A stretch of DNA of 64,000 nucleotides from Ahaetulla prasina (taxonomy: Eukaryota > Chordata > Lepidosauria > Squamata > Colubridae): the NCBI RefSeq assembly GCF_028640845.1, contig NC_080540.1, positions 170,201,752 to 170,265,751 on the forward strand. The letters run 5' to 3'. A program made the translations under genes and the position numbers. Below are positions 59,801-63,874 of the stretch, in pieces (position 1 is the first letter of the stretch; every line of letters starts with the position of its first letter). The notes beneath the pieces are model-generated. The model was not told the origin of the DNA. It was given only the letters and a program-made list of their open reading frames with translations, and did not search any database.

Positions 59801-62265
59801 CCATTGAATAAAATACGTTAATCTGAAACGGAGCTGCCAGGCTCATAGTCAACATTGTGAGTCAATTAAAAAAACTGAATCCACTTTCAGGCATGCTTCC
59901 ATTGTGCATCAGGTTGGGTTTGTTAATTCCCTGTTTATACCTACAACCACAATCTCTCTTTATATTAAAAAAAAAGTCACAAATATATTTTAATGAGTAA
60001 AATGGAGATGAGAAGGTTTGTTGGTGCCCAAGTCATATTTTCATGTCCAAGATGCTCCAAACATGCCAAACTATTTCCCATGGAACCTATTACAGATGAT
60101 TTTAAAAAGAGAATATTATGTGTTTAAAGAGAAGAAATTCTGAAAACTGGGCTCTGCTACTTCTCAAAAGGATATGTCTATCTCCACCTAGATATTTGCC
60201 AAAAGTGCCCTATTTTTATTTTGGATTTAGGAGCACTGAAACTCCTATGACATTAATCATAAATATTTATGGATGTCTTGTTGCCCCTATACCTCACCCA
60301 CTCTTTTCCCAATGGCTAATTGCCACCAGGCTGGGATGGAAACTTGGCATTTAAACCAAGGTCGACTTGCCCTCTCCTGAGTCTTCTGACTCAGTCCAGA
60401 ACCTGCTGTGCATCACATATTCTCACGGTGCGTTATTTCTCATGGCAAAGATTTCAGTCCTACCTTCTGGGCTAAGAAATTGATTTGAGTAACATTTATC
60501 AAGCATTTCTTTCAAGTCGAACGTAACTTTCAGCACTTACATGGACATGAAGAAAGAAAACATGTTTGCTGCTGCCTTTTTCTGGGATTCTTTGAGGGAC
60601 TTTCCAGCAACCAATAACCCTGATAATTCCTATTGGGTACTAATCACATCCAGCCTGGCTCAGCTTCTTAAGATCAATCAAAATTGCCTCAGTGCTGCCA
60701 CCTAGTTTGGATCAAAACTAGAAACCATTGTAAATTAAAACACAATAAATGTTTGTTTTTAAATCCAATCTTTTAGGATCTTTTTGCTCAGGGTTGTTGG
60801 TGATAAAAGAAAACTCAGTAAGATTTAATTCATAAGTGCTCAGAATTAATTGTAATTAATTTTATCCCTTTGTTTGATTTGATGCTATTTTGCCTTTCTG
60901 TTGCCCTATGCCTTCGGAGTTGAGTTTGCTCCAGGGATCAACTCATGGAAACTTAGTTCTCGAATTGTATCCAATGTCTGGAGATGTTAAGTCATTTATT
61001 TGCTCCTATTTCACTCACCATGCATTAAATATGGAGAAGTGTGGGATAGCTCATTTTACAGGAGAGATCACTGGAGATCACTTTCTATCTAAGCAACAGC
61101 TAACCCCCAGTGCCAGTTCTCACAATCAGTCAACTTAGAAAAATCCCACACTTCTTTCCAACAACTCACATAGTCCAGAAGCAAATCCACCTTCATTTAA
61201 GGTACAGTAACGTGTTTCTGTTTGAATAGTAGATATCATAAGATTTTTGGCTCAGTAAATCAGCTTGAAGAAACAGTCATCTTGAATATCTTCTCTACTT
61301 TAGGAGGTCGTGCCCATCTACATTGCAGATTCTCACATTATCATAATTGCTGGTTCTCATGGTGGTTATTTATTCTTTTTGTGTGTAGCAGCAACCAAAT
61401 CTGAAGGGACAGAAAGGGGAGGCAGCGGTCATCGAACCTGTGAGTAAGATATGTTTTCTATTCTAGCTTTGCCAAAACCCATCAGCCTGGTTGGAGACTT
61501 AATTTCACCAAGAAGTGGTGGCTTGGGGTTTGTGGTCAATTCCATTTTGATTCTTGGAAGGATAAATATCCAAAACTCTAGTAATTTCCATACAGTTGAG
61601 AGATACTCAGTATCTCTCCCAGTATCTGGAGATACTCCCAGTATCTGGAAATTTGAGATGGAGCAATTGGGTCATGGATGAGGACAAAAATCTTGCAGAC
61701 AAATACAAAAACAAACACTTACAAATATATGAGAGTGGGAAATCTGTTCCTTTATTGCATTGGCAGATTGGTTTCTGGATCTTAGTTGAATATTTTGCAT
61801 GCTTTATTATTGGCTGTGATATGCTGGGTTTTCCCTCTGTATAGATCACAATATAATTTTCCCTTCTGAGGATAGTTAGCTTAATTGTGCCCCAGAATCA
61901 CAGACATATATCACGATAATATCTCATGGATACAGATGATCTAATTATGCAACAATTAGCAATCTCTTTTTTTTATACATTCAACAAGCTTGTTACTTGT
62001 GCAGAGTATTCAACAATAAGCATGCAAGTGGTTTATATTCCTCAGATATTAAAGAATCGTTAGTATTTCTCTTATCCTTCTTACAAGTGTGTGAACTTAT
62101 TTCAGTGCTTAGAGACAACTAAATTCACATGATATAACTTTGTGAATATTCACAGGCCACAAAGTCACCTTTTCCCTTCAGAACCGGTTCAGGGTTGTTA
62201 AATATTTCTCCTTTCTGTTGCAGGGTATGACTTTTGAAGGGCCACCTGGATATCGAGGTCCACAG
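6716..62265 (+). CDS. COL5A3: COL5A3-like procollagen alpha-3(V) chain, 5' part of gene (10 exons, incomplete at 3' end)
   Basis: Joined coding exons: 6716-6800, 34257-34424, 34829-35042, 36707-36869, 44973-45095, 47791-47928, 54699-54830, 58909-59094, 61392-61439 (or 61389-61439), 62224-62265. The reading frame is open across all joins (433/434 codons) and all introns are GT-AG. The protein is a secreted fibrillar procollagen of the type V/XI group, which co-assembles with other type V chains and modulates fibrils and cell-surface binding. Visible parts in order: signal peptide (residues 1 to about 28), TSPN/LamG-like domain (about 29-240) with Cys54, Cys175, Cys229 and Cys236, basic stretch 256-283, acidic Tyr-rich segment 342-403, then the first Gly-X-Y triplets. 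COL5A3 is preferred over COL5A1, COL11A1 and COL11A2 because the Lys/Arg/Gly block directly follows the TSPN domain, as in human pro-alpha3(V), and because the ExxAVIE linker before the minor helix matches it. The triple helix and C-propeptide lie beyond the window. Confidence 0.88.
6801..7189 (+). other. Start of COL5A3 intron 1
   Basis: GC-rich at first (extension of the CpG island to about 6870), then an (ACAA)n run at 6929-6944 and a poly-G stretch near 6991-7001. No exon is recognised. Confidence 0.6.
7190..7401. repeat. Long imperfect palindrome (foldback element)
   Basis: CCCAAAGGTGC at 7190-7200 pairs with GCACCTTTGGG at 7391-7401. The inner arms match around TTCTTCGAAGACGTTTCGCTTCTC, with the complementary GAGAAGCGAAACGTCTTCGAAGAA on the right. 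Total about 212 bases. Confidence 0.85.
7508..7704 (+). mobile_element. CR1 LINE 3' end with (ATTCT)n tail
   Basis: Same 3' segment as the copies at 5566 and 22024 but in + orientation, ending CCAATAAAAAATTCTATTCT. A 22-base piece (CCCTATGACTATCATTAAGT plus two bases) is duplicated at about 7531-7552 and 7562-7583. Confidence 0.85.
7705..9863. other. Intron 1 stretch, nothing recognised
   Basis: AT-rich unique sequence without conserved open frames, RNA genes or a clear repeat family. Confidence 0.55.
9864..10626 (+). mobile_element. hAT-like nonautonomous transposon carrying a captured gene fragment
   Basis: The ends are CAGGGGTCCCCAACC and GGTGACCGCTG (inverted-repeat related, about 2-3 mismatches). 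It is flanked by a perfect 8-bp target duplication TTCTAGCA at 9856-9863 and 10627-10634, the signature of hAT transposases. No transposase frame is present. The outer 220 and 110 bases are repeat-like; the middle holds the coiled-coil coding fragment listed separately. Confidence 0.85.
10099..10512 (+). pseudogene. Captured coiled-coil protein fragment inside the hAT-like element
   Basis: One frame is open from about 10099 to the stop at 10510-10512 except for a TAG at 10219-10221. The composition is strongly protein-like: repeated Glu/Lys/Gln/Leu heptads ([19 protein letters not shown]), then [20 protein letters not shown], then [17 protein letters not shown] and a Ser/Pro-rich tail. It looks like the end of a coiled-coil domain of a host protein. 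I do not recognise the parent gene with confidence. No introns interrupt it, so it could derive from a spliced transcript or a single large exon. With an internal stop and inside a transposon it is unlikely to be translated. Confidence 0.6.
10627..18072. other. Intron 1 stretch, mostly unique, small simple repeats only
   Basis: No exon recognised. Contains poly-T at about 11767-11782, (ACA)n at 14421-14437, a GGGA-rich run at 16608-16632 and two related segments of about 55 bases at 11997-12052 and 12766-12821. The open frames here (the longest 103 codons, antisense to the GGGA run) lack similarity or splice support. Confidence 0.55.
18073..18385. mobile_element. Short TIR transposon (TACCCTGTTTCCCC family)
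   Basis: Ends TACCCTGTTTCCCCAAAAAT and the complement of TTTTCAGGGAAGCACGGTA. The interior has several further AAATAAGCCC/AAATAAGGCC copies. Related to 283-414. Confidence 0.75.
18386..21914. other. Intron 1 stretch, nothing recognised
   Basis: AT-rich unique sequence without clear exons or repeat families on either strand. Confidence 0.55.
21915..22739. mobile_element. hAT-like element split by a CR1 LINE
   Basis: Ends CAGGGGTAAAACCCAGCAGG and TTTCACCATTG, flanked by the perfect 8-bp duplication ATGATCAT (21907-21914, 22740-22747). Without the CR1 the two halves join into the same sequence as the element at 53664-53906 (GGGGTGGGAATGGAGATTTTG region). Confidence 0.88.
22024..22635 (-). mobile_element. 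CR1 LINE 3' end with (AATAG)n tail and reverse-transcriptase C-terminus remnant
   Basis: (GAATA)n at 22023-22060 is followed by the CR1 3' segment. On the - strand, about 22635-22440 reads as the C-terminal end of the CR1 ORF2 protein ([20 protein letters not shown] ... [13 protein letters not shown]). It is 5'-truncated and cannot be active. Confidence 0.88.
22748..24487. other. Intron 1 stretch, nothing recognised
   Basis: Unique AT-rich sequence; no supported exon, RNA gene or clear repeat. Confidence 0.55.
24488..24722 (+). mobile_element. tRNA-derived SINE
   Basis: The start GCTGTGGTGGCACAGTGG resembles a pol III A-box region and GTTCGATTCTC a B box. The body (GGTTGACTCAGCCTTCCATC, GAGGACCCAGATTGT) and tail (AAGCGGTATATAAATCTAGG) are shared with 29845-30121, and the GACTCAGCCTTC core with the SINEs at 40102, 43687 and 63291. 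Confidence 0.82.
24813..24845. repeat. (TAG)n microsatellite
   Basis: Ten or more TAG units within a short AT-rich stretch, just right of the SINE. Confidence 0.9.
25375..25711. mobile_element. hAT-like short element (CAGGGATGTGAAACTC family)
   Basis: Ends CAGGGATGTGAAACTC and GAGTTTGACACCCCTG are inverted repeats. Flanks ATGTAGAG and ATGCTTAG share 5 of 8 bases, so the target duplication is decayed or the match is chance. Related in its ends to 35917-36048. Confidence 0.65.
25712..29844. other. Intron 1 stretch with one dispersed repeat, no gene
   Basis: About 26650-26960 resembles the arms of the inverted repeat at 44249-44690 (GTCTGAAA.TACTTCTCC, GAGGGTCCC, CCCAAGGTTATTCTCACC). Elsewhere nothing is recognised; a 149-codon frame at 28827-29276 has no family features. 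Confidence 0.55.
29491..29541. repeat. (TTTA/TTTG)n simple repeat
   Basis: Alternating TTTATTTA, TTTGTTTG and TTTATTTA units. Confidence 0.85.
29845..30121 (+). mobile_element. 5'-truncated SINE interrupted by a hAT-like hairpin
   Basis: It matches the second half of the SINE at 24488 (GGTTCAAAGTTGACTCAACC ... GGATCCAGATTGTTGGGGGC) and ends AAGTCTAAGTGCTATTGC. The match breaks at CTATAAAG, where the element 29952-30075 inserted, and resumes with the same eight bases. Confidence 0.85.
29952..30075. mobile_element. Perfectly flanked hAT-like hairpin MITE
   Basis: Two 53-base arms, differing at a single position, face each other around an 18-base loop. Ends CAGGGGTCTCCAACC / GGTTGGAGACCCCTG. 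Perfect 8-bp target duplication CTATAAAG at 29944-29951 and 30076-30083. Confidence 0.95.
30200..30380 (+). mobile_element. SINE fragment with Bov-B-like 3' part (Sauria-type)
   Basis: CAGACGTGGTTTGCCCTGGC, CCTTCCTAGGGCC and the TGACTGGGTCCCCCAGTTGG stretch are the familiar body of squamate SINEs whose 3' region derives from Bov-B LINEs. The tRNA head is missing. Confidence 0.5.
30581..30861. mobile_element. Short TIR transposon (TACCGTATTTTTCAG family)
   Basis: Ends TACCGTATTTTTCAGACTAT and the complement of ATATGCTGAAAAATATGGTA, with GGACTATAAGACGCAGCC inside. Distantly like the elements at 283 and 18073. Confidence 0.75.
30862..32457. other. Intron 1 stretch, nothing recognised
   Basis: Unique AT-rich sequence without supported features. 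Confidence 0.55.
32458..33198 (-). mobile_element. hAT-like element with internal palindrome and microsatellites
   Basis: Ends CAGTGGTGAAATC and GAGCATTTCACCCCTG, flanked by GTTCCTAA / GTTCCCAA (7 of 8 identical). Inside are a CR1 3' tip (about 32600-32660), (CCCT)n and (TTTC)n arrays (32694-32765), and a palindrome at about 32885-33050 whose arms contain GCGCCACAGCTGTGATTGTC. Reversed relative of 55922-57283. Confidence 0.85.
33207..34256. other. 3' end of intron 1, nothing recognised
   Basis: Unique sequence up to the exon 2 acceptor; ordinary open frames only. Confidence 0.55.
34257..34424 (+). CDS. COL5A3: COL5A3 exon 2: start of TSPN/LamG-like domain
   Basis: 168 bases, phase 1 at both ends, between a pyrimidine-rich TTCCAG acceptor and a GTAATG donor. 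It encodes residues 29-84, beginning [12 protein letters not shown] and ending in LFP, the opening of the N-terminal globular domain of V/XI collagens (human alpha3(V): VDVLKALGV...LFPEG). Cys54 (in ICTQR) matches the first conserved cysteine of the domain (CPQR in human). N72-Q-T is a possible N-glycosylation sequon. Intron 1 before it is 27.5 kb, while intron 2 after it is only 404 bases. The identification is secure; the precise ends are set by phase with both neighbouring exons. Confidence 0.93.
34829..35042 (+). CDS. COL5A3: COL5A3 exon 3: TSPN/LamG-like domain core
   Basis: 214 bases after a TCTTGCAG acceptor and before a GTGAGT donor. It enters in phase 1 (G|AT gives Asp85) and leaves in phase 2. 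It encodes [20 protein letters not shown]..., including the [18 protein letters not shown] stretch. This parallels the beta-strand segment of human alpha3(V) with LLSIYDERGARQLGLALG. It ends NLADGK, matching the human NLTDGR before the next exon's WHR. This is the best-conserved block in the window and anchors the gene call. Confidence 0.95.
35043..36706 (+). other. COL5A3 intron 3
   Basis: 1,664 bases. Holds a (CA)n run at 35230-35251, the small element at 35917-36048, a tandem ATATTATAGGCTA duplication near 36143-36169 and an (ATGA)n run at 36518-36533. No exon. Confidence 0.7.
35917..36048. mobile_element. Short hAT-like element (CATGGGTGTCAAACTC family)
   Basis: Ends CATGGGTGTCAAACTCGCGG and CCAGTTTGACACACCTG are inverted-repeat related. 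Flanks do not show a clear target duplication (CTCTACAG / CTATTAAC). Confidence 0.6.
36707..36869 (+). CDS. COL5A3: COL5A3 exon 4: end of the LamG-like fold
   Basis: 163 bases, acceptor TACCAG at 36701-36706, donor GTAGGA at 36870. The first base completes the split Lys156 codon. It encodes [21 protein letters not shown], continues through [12 protein letters not shown] and ends in DIFE. The WHR(I/V)A(L/V)S motif, the DC motif (Cys175) and the SI(D/A)G(V/L)T(V/L)LG motif are characteristic of this domain in V/XI collagens. It ends in phase 0, so all following exons can be included or skipped without frameshift. The donor has G at +4 rather than the usual A. Confidence 0.95.
37680..38590. repeat. 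Imperfect inverted repeat of about 0.9 kb
   Basis: The left block at 37859-37965 (CTCCAGGAGGGCGGACGGATG..., GAGCAGCAGTCATGGCCCCA) is matched in reverse complement by 38221-38335. The outer block at 37680-37760 (AAGCACCTGGTCTGGGCGCG) pairs with 38505-38590. The centre is near 38,100. Similarity is clear to the eye but not perfect. Confidence 0.8.
38771..38811. repeat. (CA)n microsatellite
   Basis: About 20 uninterrupted CA units. Confidence 0.97.
39045..39480 (-). mobile_element. CR1 LINE 3' segment, reversed
   Basis: AAAAGGGACTTTGGAGGTCT, then GAGAAATGGCTGTCCAGTC and TGGTTAATTGTTCTCACTGT are the reverse-strand form of the amniote CR1 3' region. Nested in the hAT-like element 37006-39774. 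Confidence 0.75.
39783..40101. other. Intron 4 stretch, nothing recognised
   Basis: Unique sequence between the large hAT-like element and a SINE. Confidence 0.5.
40102..40372 (-). mobile_element. tRNA-derived SINE, reversed
   Basis: Starts with poly-T, then the tail CATTTATATCCCGCCCTTCT. It contains GCTGAGTCAACCTTGGGCC and the reversed B box (GGCTTGAACC), ending GTCTGAGCCACAGATGCCC. Same family as 43687-43960 and 63291-63555. Confidence 0.85.
40373..41812. other. Intron 4 stretch, nothing recognised
   Basis: Unique sequence; no exon or clear repeat. Confidence 0.5.
41813..42100. mobile_element. hAT-like element with an inserted LINE tail
   Basis: Ends CAGTGGTGGGATTC and GAATCCCACCACTG are a perfect 14-base inverted repeat. 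Flanks GTGGGCAC / GTGAGCAC match at 7 of 8. About 41930-42082 is an inserted LINE-type tail (CCGCCCTGAGTCCTTCGGGA..., then (AAATA)n). Confidence 0.9.
42109..43686. other. Intron 4 stretch, nothing recognised
   Basis: Contains an (AAC)n run at 42499-42513. No exon or named repeat seen. Confidence 0.5.
43687..43960 (-). mobile_element. tRNA-derived SINE, reversed, with target duplication
   Basis: Poly-T, CATTTATATCCCGCCCTTCT, GCTGAGTCAACCTTGGGCC, GGACTCGAGCC (reversed B box) and CTGAGCCACCCACGGCCCAC. Flanked by GGTATTTG at 43679-43686 and 43961-43968. Confidence 0.88.
44249..44690. repeat. Head-to-head inverted repeat of about 440 bases
   Basis: TAACCTTGGGAAACAGGAAG on the left is matched in reverse by CTGTCTCCCAGGGTTA on the right. 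Blocks around GAAGGGACCC/GGGTCCCTTC and CAATGGTCAGA also pair. The centre (44430-44476) is a perfect 23-base hairpin with a one-base loop. A single-orientation relative is at about 26650-26960. Confidence 0.88.
44973..45095 (+). CDS. COL5A3: COL5A3 exon 5: C-terminal disulfide segment of the TSPN domain
   Basis: 123 bases, 41 codons, phase 0 at both ends. Acceptor TTTTCAG, donor GTAGGT. It starts [15 protein letters not shown], parallel to human GDIQELLISPDPQAA, and contains Cys229 and Cys236 in a CxxYxPDC arrangement (human CERYLPDC). These are the last two of the four cysteines conserved across V/XI collagens. The final dozen residues (KLQTQDAEE) are less conserved and lead into the variable region. 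The 8.1-kb intron before it holds a large composite hAT-like element. Confidence 0.95.
45362..46428 (+). mobile_element. L2/CR1-clade LINE 3' half, decayed
   Basis: Frame pieces read [52 protein letters not shown] and [11 protein letters not shown], conserved points of the C-terminal reverse transcriptase region of L2-type LINEs. Frames shift and stops occur at several points. The 3' tail ends GGTGGCAAATAAATTTAACA. Confidence 0.82.
47680..47787 (+). promoter_or_regulatory. Extended polypyrimidine tract before exon 6
   Basis: Nearly pure C/T over about 100 bases (TTTCCCTCCCCTTCTC..., CCCCTCCCCTCCCCTTTGTG), far longer than a normal splice tract. It is followed by the purine-rich exon. Confidence 0.75.
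47791..47928 (+). CDS. COL5A3: COL5A3 exon 6: highly basic Lys/Arg/Gly segment (likely glycosaminoglycan-binding)
   Basis: 138 bases, 46 codons, phase 0. A long C/T-rich tract and CTTTGTGCAG acceptor precede it; the donor is GTAGAG. Residues 256-283 contain 18 Lys/Arg in 28 positions, the rest Gly plus one Asn, with no acidic residue. Human pro-alpha3(V) carries a similar basic block ([14 protein letters not shown]) at the same place, reported as suited to heparin or glycosaminoglycan binding. The DNA is built from AAAGGC-like hexamers, so its length may drift by slippage in steps of two codons. The open frame runs upstream through the intron's T-rich tract and 12 codons past the donor, but similarity covers only the exon. 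Its position resembles the basic alternative exon 6B of COL11A1. Confidence 0.9.
47941..48546. other. Start of intron 6, nothing recognised
   Basis: Unique sequence with an ATTAATTAA-rich spot near 48487-48530. Confidence 0.5.
48547..48966. repeat. Long high-identity palindrome (about 420 bases)
   Basis: ACTTCCATTGAG at 48547 pairs with CTCAATGGAAGT ending at 48966. The arms match through CAGTAAGCACTGTGTTACTG, CTTCAGGTGCAAATAGCC and TGTTATTCTATTGGG with few mismatches, to a short centre near 48756. It lies in intron 6, about 620 bases after the basic exon. Confidence 0.93.
48967..49559. other. Intron 6 stretch, nothing recognised
   Basis: AT-rich unique sequence. TAGTACCAGGATC near 48973 and GTAGATCCTGGTGCTAAG at 49024-49041 form a loose inverted pair. 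Confidence 0.5.
49560..50045 (-). mobile_element. Older CR1 LINE 3' segment, reversed
   Basis: AAAAAGGATCTTGGAGATCA, GTGACAGCCCTTCAGATACA, CTTCTGTTCTCCAGGCTAAA and GTGGTGCCCAGAGC are the reverse-strand landmarks of the amniote CR1 3' region, more diverged than the (AATAG)-tailed copies. Confidence 0.78.
50046..50500. other. Intron 6 stretch, nothing recognised
   Basis: Unique AT-rich sequence. Confidence 0.5.
50501..50922 (+). mobile_element. hAT-like element (CCGTGATGGCGAACC family)
   Basis: Same family and length as 52189-52610. Ends CCGTGATGGCGAACC and GGTTAGCCATCACTGG. Flanks CTCTATAT / TCTGATAT are only partly alike, so the target duplication has decayed. GC-rich interior with CpG. Confidence 0.75.
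50923..52180. other. Intron 6 stretch, nothing recognised
   Basis: Unique AT-rich sequence. The 142-codon frame at 51446 has no family features. Confidence 0.5.
52189..52610 (+). mobile_element. hAT-like element with perfect target duplication
   Basis: Ends CCATGATGGCAAACCTATGG and GGTTAGCCATCACTG. Perfect 8-bp duplication TCATAGGC at 52181-52188 and 52611-52618. 422 bases, the same length as its sister at 50501. Confidence 0.93.
52619..52993. other. Intron 6 stretch, nothing recognised
   Basis: Unique sequence between two transposons. Confidence 0.45.
52994..53370 (+). mobile_element. TA-flanked TIR transposon (CAGGTAGTCC family), intact
   Basis: Starts CAGGTAGTCCTTGATTTACA, ends GTAAGTCAAGGACTATCCC, with a TA dinucleotide on each side. 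The TA target and inverted ends suggest a Tc1/mariner-type nonautonomous element. Sister copies are at 5373-6243 (reversed) and 63223-63874. Confidence 0.85.
53664..53906 (+). mobile_element. hAT-like element with perfect target duplication and internal duplication
   Basis: Ends CAGGGGTGCTATTCAGCAGG and GAATTCCACCACTG. Perfect duplication GGATACAT at 53656-53663 and 53907-53914. A unit of about 45 bases around GGAGATTTTGCAGTATCC is repeated twice (53779 and 53821). Confidence 0.93.
53915..54698. other. End of intron 6, nothing recognised
   Basis: Unique sequence leading to the exon 7 acceptor. Confidence 0.5.
54699..54830 (+). CDS. COL5A3: COL5A3 exon 7: variable region with N-glycosylation sequons
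   Basis: 132 bases, 44 codons, phase 0, acceptor CCCTCAAG, donor GTAAGA. It starts NETPTDI, matching human alpha3(V) ENQTSTDIPKTE when joined to the final Glu of exon 6. Sequons at N298-E-T and N335-L-T are visible. The rest ([17 protein letters not shown]) is Thr/Glu-rich and poorly conserved, as expected for the variable region of the N-propeptide. The acceptor has A rather than C before AG, which is acceptable but weaker, so the exact start is slightly less certain than for other exons. Confidence 0.85.
54831..55913. other. Start of intron 7, nothing recognised
   Basis: Contains a short tandem duplication GGGACCCATA.GTGATTTT at 55729-55767. No exon seen. Confidence 0.5.
55922..57283 (+). 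mobile_element. Long hAT-like element with large AAAAT array and GTGTTGT repeats
   Basis: Ends CAGGGGTGAAATGC and GATTTCATCCCTG. Perfect 8-bp duplication ATGTAAAG at 55914-55921 and 57284-57291. Inside are an ACTTTTAAAAG-rich palindromic part (56060-56190), an (AAAAT)n array (56633-56870) and two direct repeats with (TGTTG)n (56974-57016, 57081-57135). No transposase. Confidence 0.93.
56633..56870. repeat. (AAAAT)n microsatellite
   Basis: About 240 bases of AAAAT units with occasional AAT and A-run variants, inside the hAT-like element. Confidence 0.97.
57292..58908. other. End of intron 7, nothing recognised
   Basis: AT-rich unique sequence. AAAACAATTACAATTGTTTT at 57386-57405 is a perfect 20-base palindrome. 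Confidence 0.5.
58909..59094 (+). CDS. COL5A3: COL5A3 exon 8: acidic tyrosine-rich variable segment
   Basis: 186 bases, 62 codons, phase 0. The acceptor is CCCAACAG and the donor GTAGCA, a weak match to consensus. It encodes [15 protein letters not shown], then a sequon N359-V-T, then the acidic cluster [12 protein letters not shown] (Tyr374, Tyr377, Tyr378) and EAEHYDP. Tyrosines beside Asp/Glu are the typical setting for tyrosine sulfation, which is known for the alpha1(V) N-propeptide; sulfation here is inference. Human alpha3(V) is acidic in this region but, as I recall it, has fewer tyrosines. The exon is supported by phase, splice sites and its place between recognised exons rather than by strong residue identity. 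Confidence 0.82.
59095..61388 (+). other. COL5A3 intron 8
   Basis: 2,297 bases (to 61391 with the downstream acceptor). About 59755-59825 (CTCATGAAAGCTTATGCC) is a fragment of a dispersed repeat also seen in reverse near 46590-46690. No exon recognised. Confidence 0.55.
61392..61439 (+). CDS. COL5A3: COL5A3 exon 9: linker into the minor triple helix
   Basis: 48 bases (16 codons) if splicing uses the CAG at 61389-61391, or 51 bases from 61389 if it uses the TAG at 61386-61388: a tandem TAGCAG (NAGNAG) acceptor. Both keep phase 0 and differ by one Gln. It encodes [15 protein letters not shown], matching human alpha3(V) GEKGAKGEPAVIEK. The donor is a good GTGAGTAAG starting at 61440. The upstream tract is T-rich. 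The exon is short, but the AVIE motif and both splice sites make it convincing. Confidence 0.87.
62224..62265 (+). CDS. COL5A3: COL5A3 exon 10: first Gly-X-Y triplets
   Basis: 42 bases, 14 codons, phase 0, between a TTGCAG acceptor and a consensus GTAAGA donor. It encodes [14 protein letters not shown], matching human GQQFEGPPGAPGPQ at the start of the short triple-helical domain that precedes the main helix. Exon length is conserved with type V genes. The next collagen exon should begin with a Gly codon, but none with repeated GGN-CCN triplets is visible in the remaining 1.7 kb. Confidence 0.93.
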
Positions 62266-63222
62266 GTAAGATACATAGGAAGTACAATGACATCAGTTTT
62301 CCCAGCCACTTTAAAGTTGTTTTGGAGGTCGTCACCTCCTTCCTGGCTCCTGGCTTTTTCCCCACATTCTGGGCAGGAAAAGAGGATTTGCAGCAGCACA
62401 ATCCAGGTTGGTGCCATTATAAACAGGATTGGGGATGGACCTATCTCCATGCCTTTCTGCTCCTTTTTCTGCTTTTCCCCTATGTGTCCTTAGATGGGAG
62501 AAACACAGGAATGTCTTGAGAGAGTTGATTGATCCTTTTCTGTAGATTTTTATCTCAATCATTTAATATAATTTATCTCAATCATTTAATATACGGGAAA
62601 CCTGCTTGCATGGCATGGGATTAGGAGTTTAAGTCCCAAACACAAACAGGGAGTTTGCAGGCAAGAAGATAAATGTAAACTTCATATAGCATAATTAGTG
62701 CCATGAACATGACCCACTGAAGTGTGCAGTTCATGCATAATCATCGATTTGCCCCCAAACTCCCAGTATATTTCATGAGAATGTGACTATCTCTGTGATT
62801 CCACCCACCCCAATATTTTAGCTTGAAAGTAATAGTACTCTTCTCTCTGTTTTGTTTTGTTTTGCCAGGCAGTTACAAGAAAACATAAAAAAATTACAGA
62901 ACAGGGTATCTCTGAGCACATTTGGAAATTAGATATCAATTTCTTGAACTTGAACTGAGTTACAGCCCTCAAGCAGTTGACTCCTGCAAACTTAAGAAAC
63001 CTTCATTTCAGCAGCCTCATGAGGGAGCTGGGGGTCTTTTTATCAGTCTATCAAAGATCAACCAGTTGTCAAGCCTGATGGGTGCAATTCTTGGAACCTG
63101 ACACCAGTGTTCTGATCATTGAACTTTTAAACACTTCTTAATTTACTTCCCCAATATTGCCTTCCTATAACCAATTATCAACGGAATGAAAAGACCATCT
63201 GTCCCTCCATTTAAACTCATTA
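62266..63222 (+). other. Start of COL5A3 intron 10
   Basis: Unique sequence with a perfect tandem copy of ATTTATCTCAATCATTTAAT near 62548-62593. No Gly-X-Y exon seen. Confidence 0.55.
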
Positions 63223-63874
63223 CAGGTAGTCCTCGACTTACAACTACAGTTGAGCCCAAAATTTCTGTTGTTAAGTGAGACATCTGTTATGGGGCTGGGA
63301 TAGCTCAGGCAATAGAGAAGCCTATTATTAGAACACAAAGCCTGCAATTACTGCAGGTTCGAGCCCGGCCCAAGGTTGACTCAGCCTTCTACCCTTTATA
63401 AGGTAGGTAAAATGAGGACCCAGATTGTTGGGGGGGCAATAAGTTGACTTTGTAAAAAATATACAAATAGAATGAGACTATTGCCTTATACATTGTAAGC
63501 CGCCCTGAGTCTTCGGAGAAGGGCGGGGTATAAATGTAAACAACAAAAAAAAAAGGGAGTTTTGCCCCATTTTATGACATCTCTTGCCACAGTTAAGTGA
63601 ATTACTGCAGTTGATAAGTTAGTAACAAATCTGTTGAGTGAATCTGGCTTCCCCGTTGATTTTGCTTGTCAGACGCTCACAAAAGGGGATCACATGACCT
63701 TGGGACACTGCAAGCATCATAAATATGTTGCCAAACATCTGAATTTTGATCATGTGACCATGGGGATGCTGCAAAGGTCATAACAGTGAAAAATGGTCAT
63801 GTGTCATTTTTTTCAATGCCTGTTGTAACTTTGAACGGTCACTAAATGAACTGTTCTAAGTCGAGGACTACCTA
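63223..63874 (+). mobile_element. TA-flanked TIR transposon split by a SINE
   Basis: Starts CAGGTAGTCCTCGACTTACA, ends TAAGTCGAGGACTACCTA, with TA on both sides. It matches 52994-53370 throughout but is interrupted after CATCTGTTA by the SINE at 63291-63555. Confidence 0.88.
63291..63555 (+). mobile_element. tRNA-derived SINE nested in the TIR transposon
   Basis: Begins GGGGCTGGGATAGCTCAGGC, has a B-box-like GGTTCGAGCCC at 63356-63366, then GGTTGACTCAGCC and the tail CCGCCCTGAGTCTTCGGAGA, ending in poly-A. Confidence 0.9.

Noticed and set aside
63291..63370. Possible tRNA gene (A- and B-box-like motifs)
   Set aside because: It is the head of a SINE with family members at 40102 and 43687, and does not form a proper cloverleaf by eye.
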